The position numbers and the translations under genes were made by a program. From positions 1 through 6,840 of the forward strand of contig VFKY01000299.1 of assembly GCA_009885275.1 (NCBI GenBank): a stretch of 6,840 nt of DNA, in the 5' to 3' direction. Below are positions 6,011-6,840 of the stretch, one piece after another. The first letter of the stretch is position 1; every line of letters begins with the position of its first letter. The DNA is from Verrucomicrobiota bacterium. Lineage in GTDB: Bacteria > Verrucomicrobiota > Verrucomicrobiia > Verrucomicrobiales > Verrucomicrobiaceae. The notes under the pieces were generated by a model that worked only from the letters and a program-made list of their open reading frames with translations, did not search any database and was not told where the DNA came from.

Positions 6011-6037
6011 CTTCTACTTTCAATTCTCTATTTTCTA
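6011..6037. repeat. Second 7-bp-period tract upstream of the four-helix-bundle gene
   Basis: Read on the minus strand, from the ATPase stop codon towards the ATG at 6010, the sequence is TAGAAAA, TAGAGAA, TTGAAAG, TAGAAG: a degenerate heptamer run. It is purine-rich on the minus strand, whereas the array at 5532-5598 is purine-rich on the plus strand, so the two flanks are inverted. The best matching pair I see is TAGAAGATAGA (5573-5583, plus) against TAGAAGATGGA (6016-6006, minus), 10 of 11 bases. Confidence 0.6.
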
Positions 6038-6840
6038 CGCCCTATCTTCCCTTCCCATCTGCTTCTCCCGTTCCTTGACCAGTGCTTCTCGACCCTGCCG
6101 ATCCGTGTATTCCAAGTGTCCGTCTTTGCCGAAGACCAGAGGGCGCTCATCATCGGTGAGGAGTTTGACGGTGCGACCATCGTGATCTTGAATCGTGGAT
6201 TGCTCGAACTTGAACTGTCGCAATACGCCTCCAAAGGCTCGGGCGAGATTGTCTTCCGTGAAGACTTCTTCAGTGGGTCCGTAGGCGAGCACTGTGCGGT
6301 TCACCAGTACTACCTGATCACAAAACTCGGGGACGCTGCCAAGGTTGTGGGTGGAGACGAGAATGATGTGCCCTTCACGACGGAGGTCGCGGAGCAAATC
6401 AATGATGGAGGTTTCGGTTTGCACATCGACACCGGTAAACGGTTCATCTAGGAGCATGATGTGTCCTCGTTGAGCCAAGGCTCGGGCGAGAAACACGCGC
6501 TTCTTTTGACCTCCGGAAAGTTCCCCGATTTGTCGGTCTTTGAACTCGGTCATGCCGACTCGTTCCAAGCATTCCAGCACGATACGTTTGTCCTCTGCAC
6601 GAGGAATGCGCATGAAGTTCATCATGCCATAGCGTCCCATCATCACGACGTCCCACACATTCACGGGGAACGTCCAGTCCACATCCTCGCTTTGGGGAAC
6701 ATAGGCCAAGAGGTTGCGTTTTTGGGCAGTCTTTACCGTGTCTCCTGAGATGAGCACGCTGCCGCGCACGGGTTTGATAAATCCCATGATGGCCTTGAAG
6801 AGTGTACTTTTGCCGCTGCCATTCATGCCCACCAGCGCAC
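6035..6840 (-). CDS. Metal ABC transporter ATP-binding protein (SitB/YfeB/TroB type), 5' partial
   Basis: This is the cytoplasmic ATPase of the manganese/iron (or zinc) uptake transporter. Only the N-terminal strand region before Walker A is missing; the window edge cuts the gene. All catalytic motifs are present: Walker [11 protein letters not shown] (near 6832-6803), Q-loop [10 protein letters not shown] (near 6700-6671), signature LSGGQKKR (near 6520-6495), Walker B HIMLLDEP with catalytic Glu (near 6463-6440) and switch His in [27 protein letters not shown] followed by MGRYG is close to SitB/YfeB-type proteins, which favours Mn2+/Fe2+ as substrate; this is from recall of the family, not a search. 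After the usual end (about [10 protein letters not shown]) there is an extension of roughly 55 residues ending REDRA, including [15 protein letters not shown]. The substrate-binding protein and the operon promoter are not in view and should lie to the right. Confidence 0.95.
   Translation of the reverse strand, partial: ALVGMNGSGKSTLFKAIMGFIKPVRGSVLISGDTVKTAQKRNLLAYVPQSEDVDWTFPVNVWDVVMMGRYGMMNFMRIPRAEDKRIVLECLERVGMTEFKDRQIGELSGGQKKRVFLARALAQRGHIMLLDEPFTGVDVQTETSIIDLLRDLRREGHIILVSTHNLGSVPEFCDQVVLVNRTVLAYGPTEEVFTEDNLARAFGGVLRQFKFEQSTIQDHDGRTVKLLTDDERPLVFGKDGHLEYTDRQGREALVKEREKQMGREDRA

Noticed and set aside
5996..6451. 151-codon plus-strand open frame opposite the ATPase
   Set aside because: It is antisense to the Walker B and C-terminal region of a clearly conserved ATPase, with no domain of its own.

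Overview
The window looks like ordinary chromosome from a Gram-negative-type bacterium, most plausibly Verrucomicrobiota or a neighbour in the PVC group. That placement rests on the style of the proteins, the SD-poor starts and the intergenic repeat types; no rRNA or other marker is present, so it is tentative.

Left half (1-3002): a small membrane-anchored protein of unknown function (minus strand, 139-648) is divergent from trigger factor (tig, 820-2166). A near-consensus promoter for tig lies between them. A strong intrinsic terminator follows tig, and then clpP (2328-3002), the proteolytic subunit of the Clp protease, appears to have its own promoter very close to its start codon. A chaperone and a protease subunit thus sit side by side but are probably transcribed separately. 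clpX, often next in this cluster, is not here.

Middle (3003-3136): the gap between the convergent ends of clpP and a HAD hydrolase is largely filled by a large imperfect palindrome. Each arm is built from three 10-bp CACTAAT-type units.

Right half (3137-6840, all minus strand): a Sit/Yfe/Mnt/Tro-type manganese/iron (or zinc) ABC uptake operon, read from the right edge leftwards. It consists of the ATPase (5' end cut by the window), a four-helix-bundle protein of the 23S rRNA intervening-sequence (S23/IVP) family, permease 1, permease 2 (4-nt ATGA overlap with permease 1) and a beta-phosphoglucomutase-like HAD hydrolase 5 nt further on. The substrate-binding protein and operon promoter must lie beyond 6840 or elsewhere.

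The most interesting part is 5525-6037. The four-helix-bundle gene lies inside the transporter operon and is bordered on both sides by 7-bp-period tracts in opposite orientation. Permease 1 has lost the ATG expected by alignment with permease 2, and its first 30 residues are encoded largely by the heptamer array. This looks like a small gene-plus-repeat cassette that entered the operon and rebuilt the start of the downstream gene.
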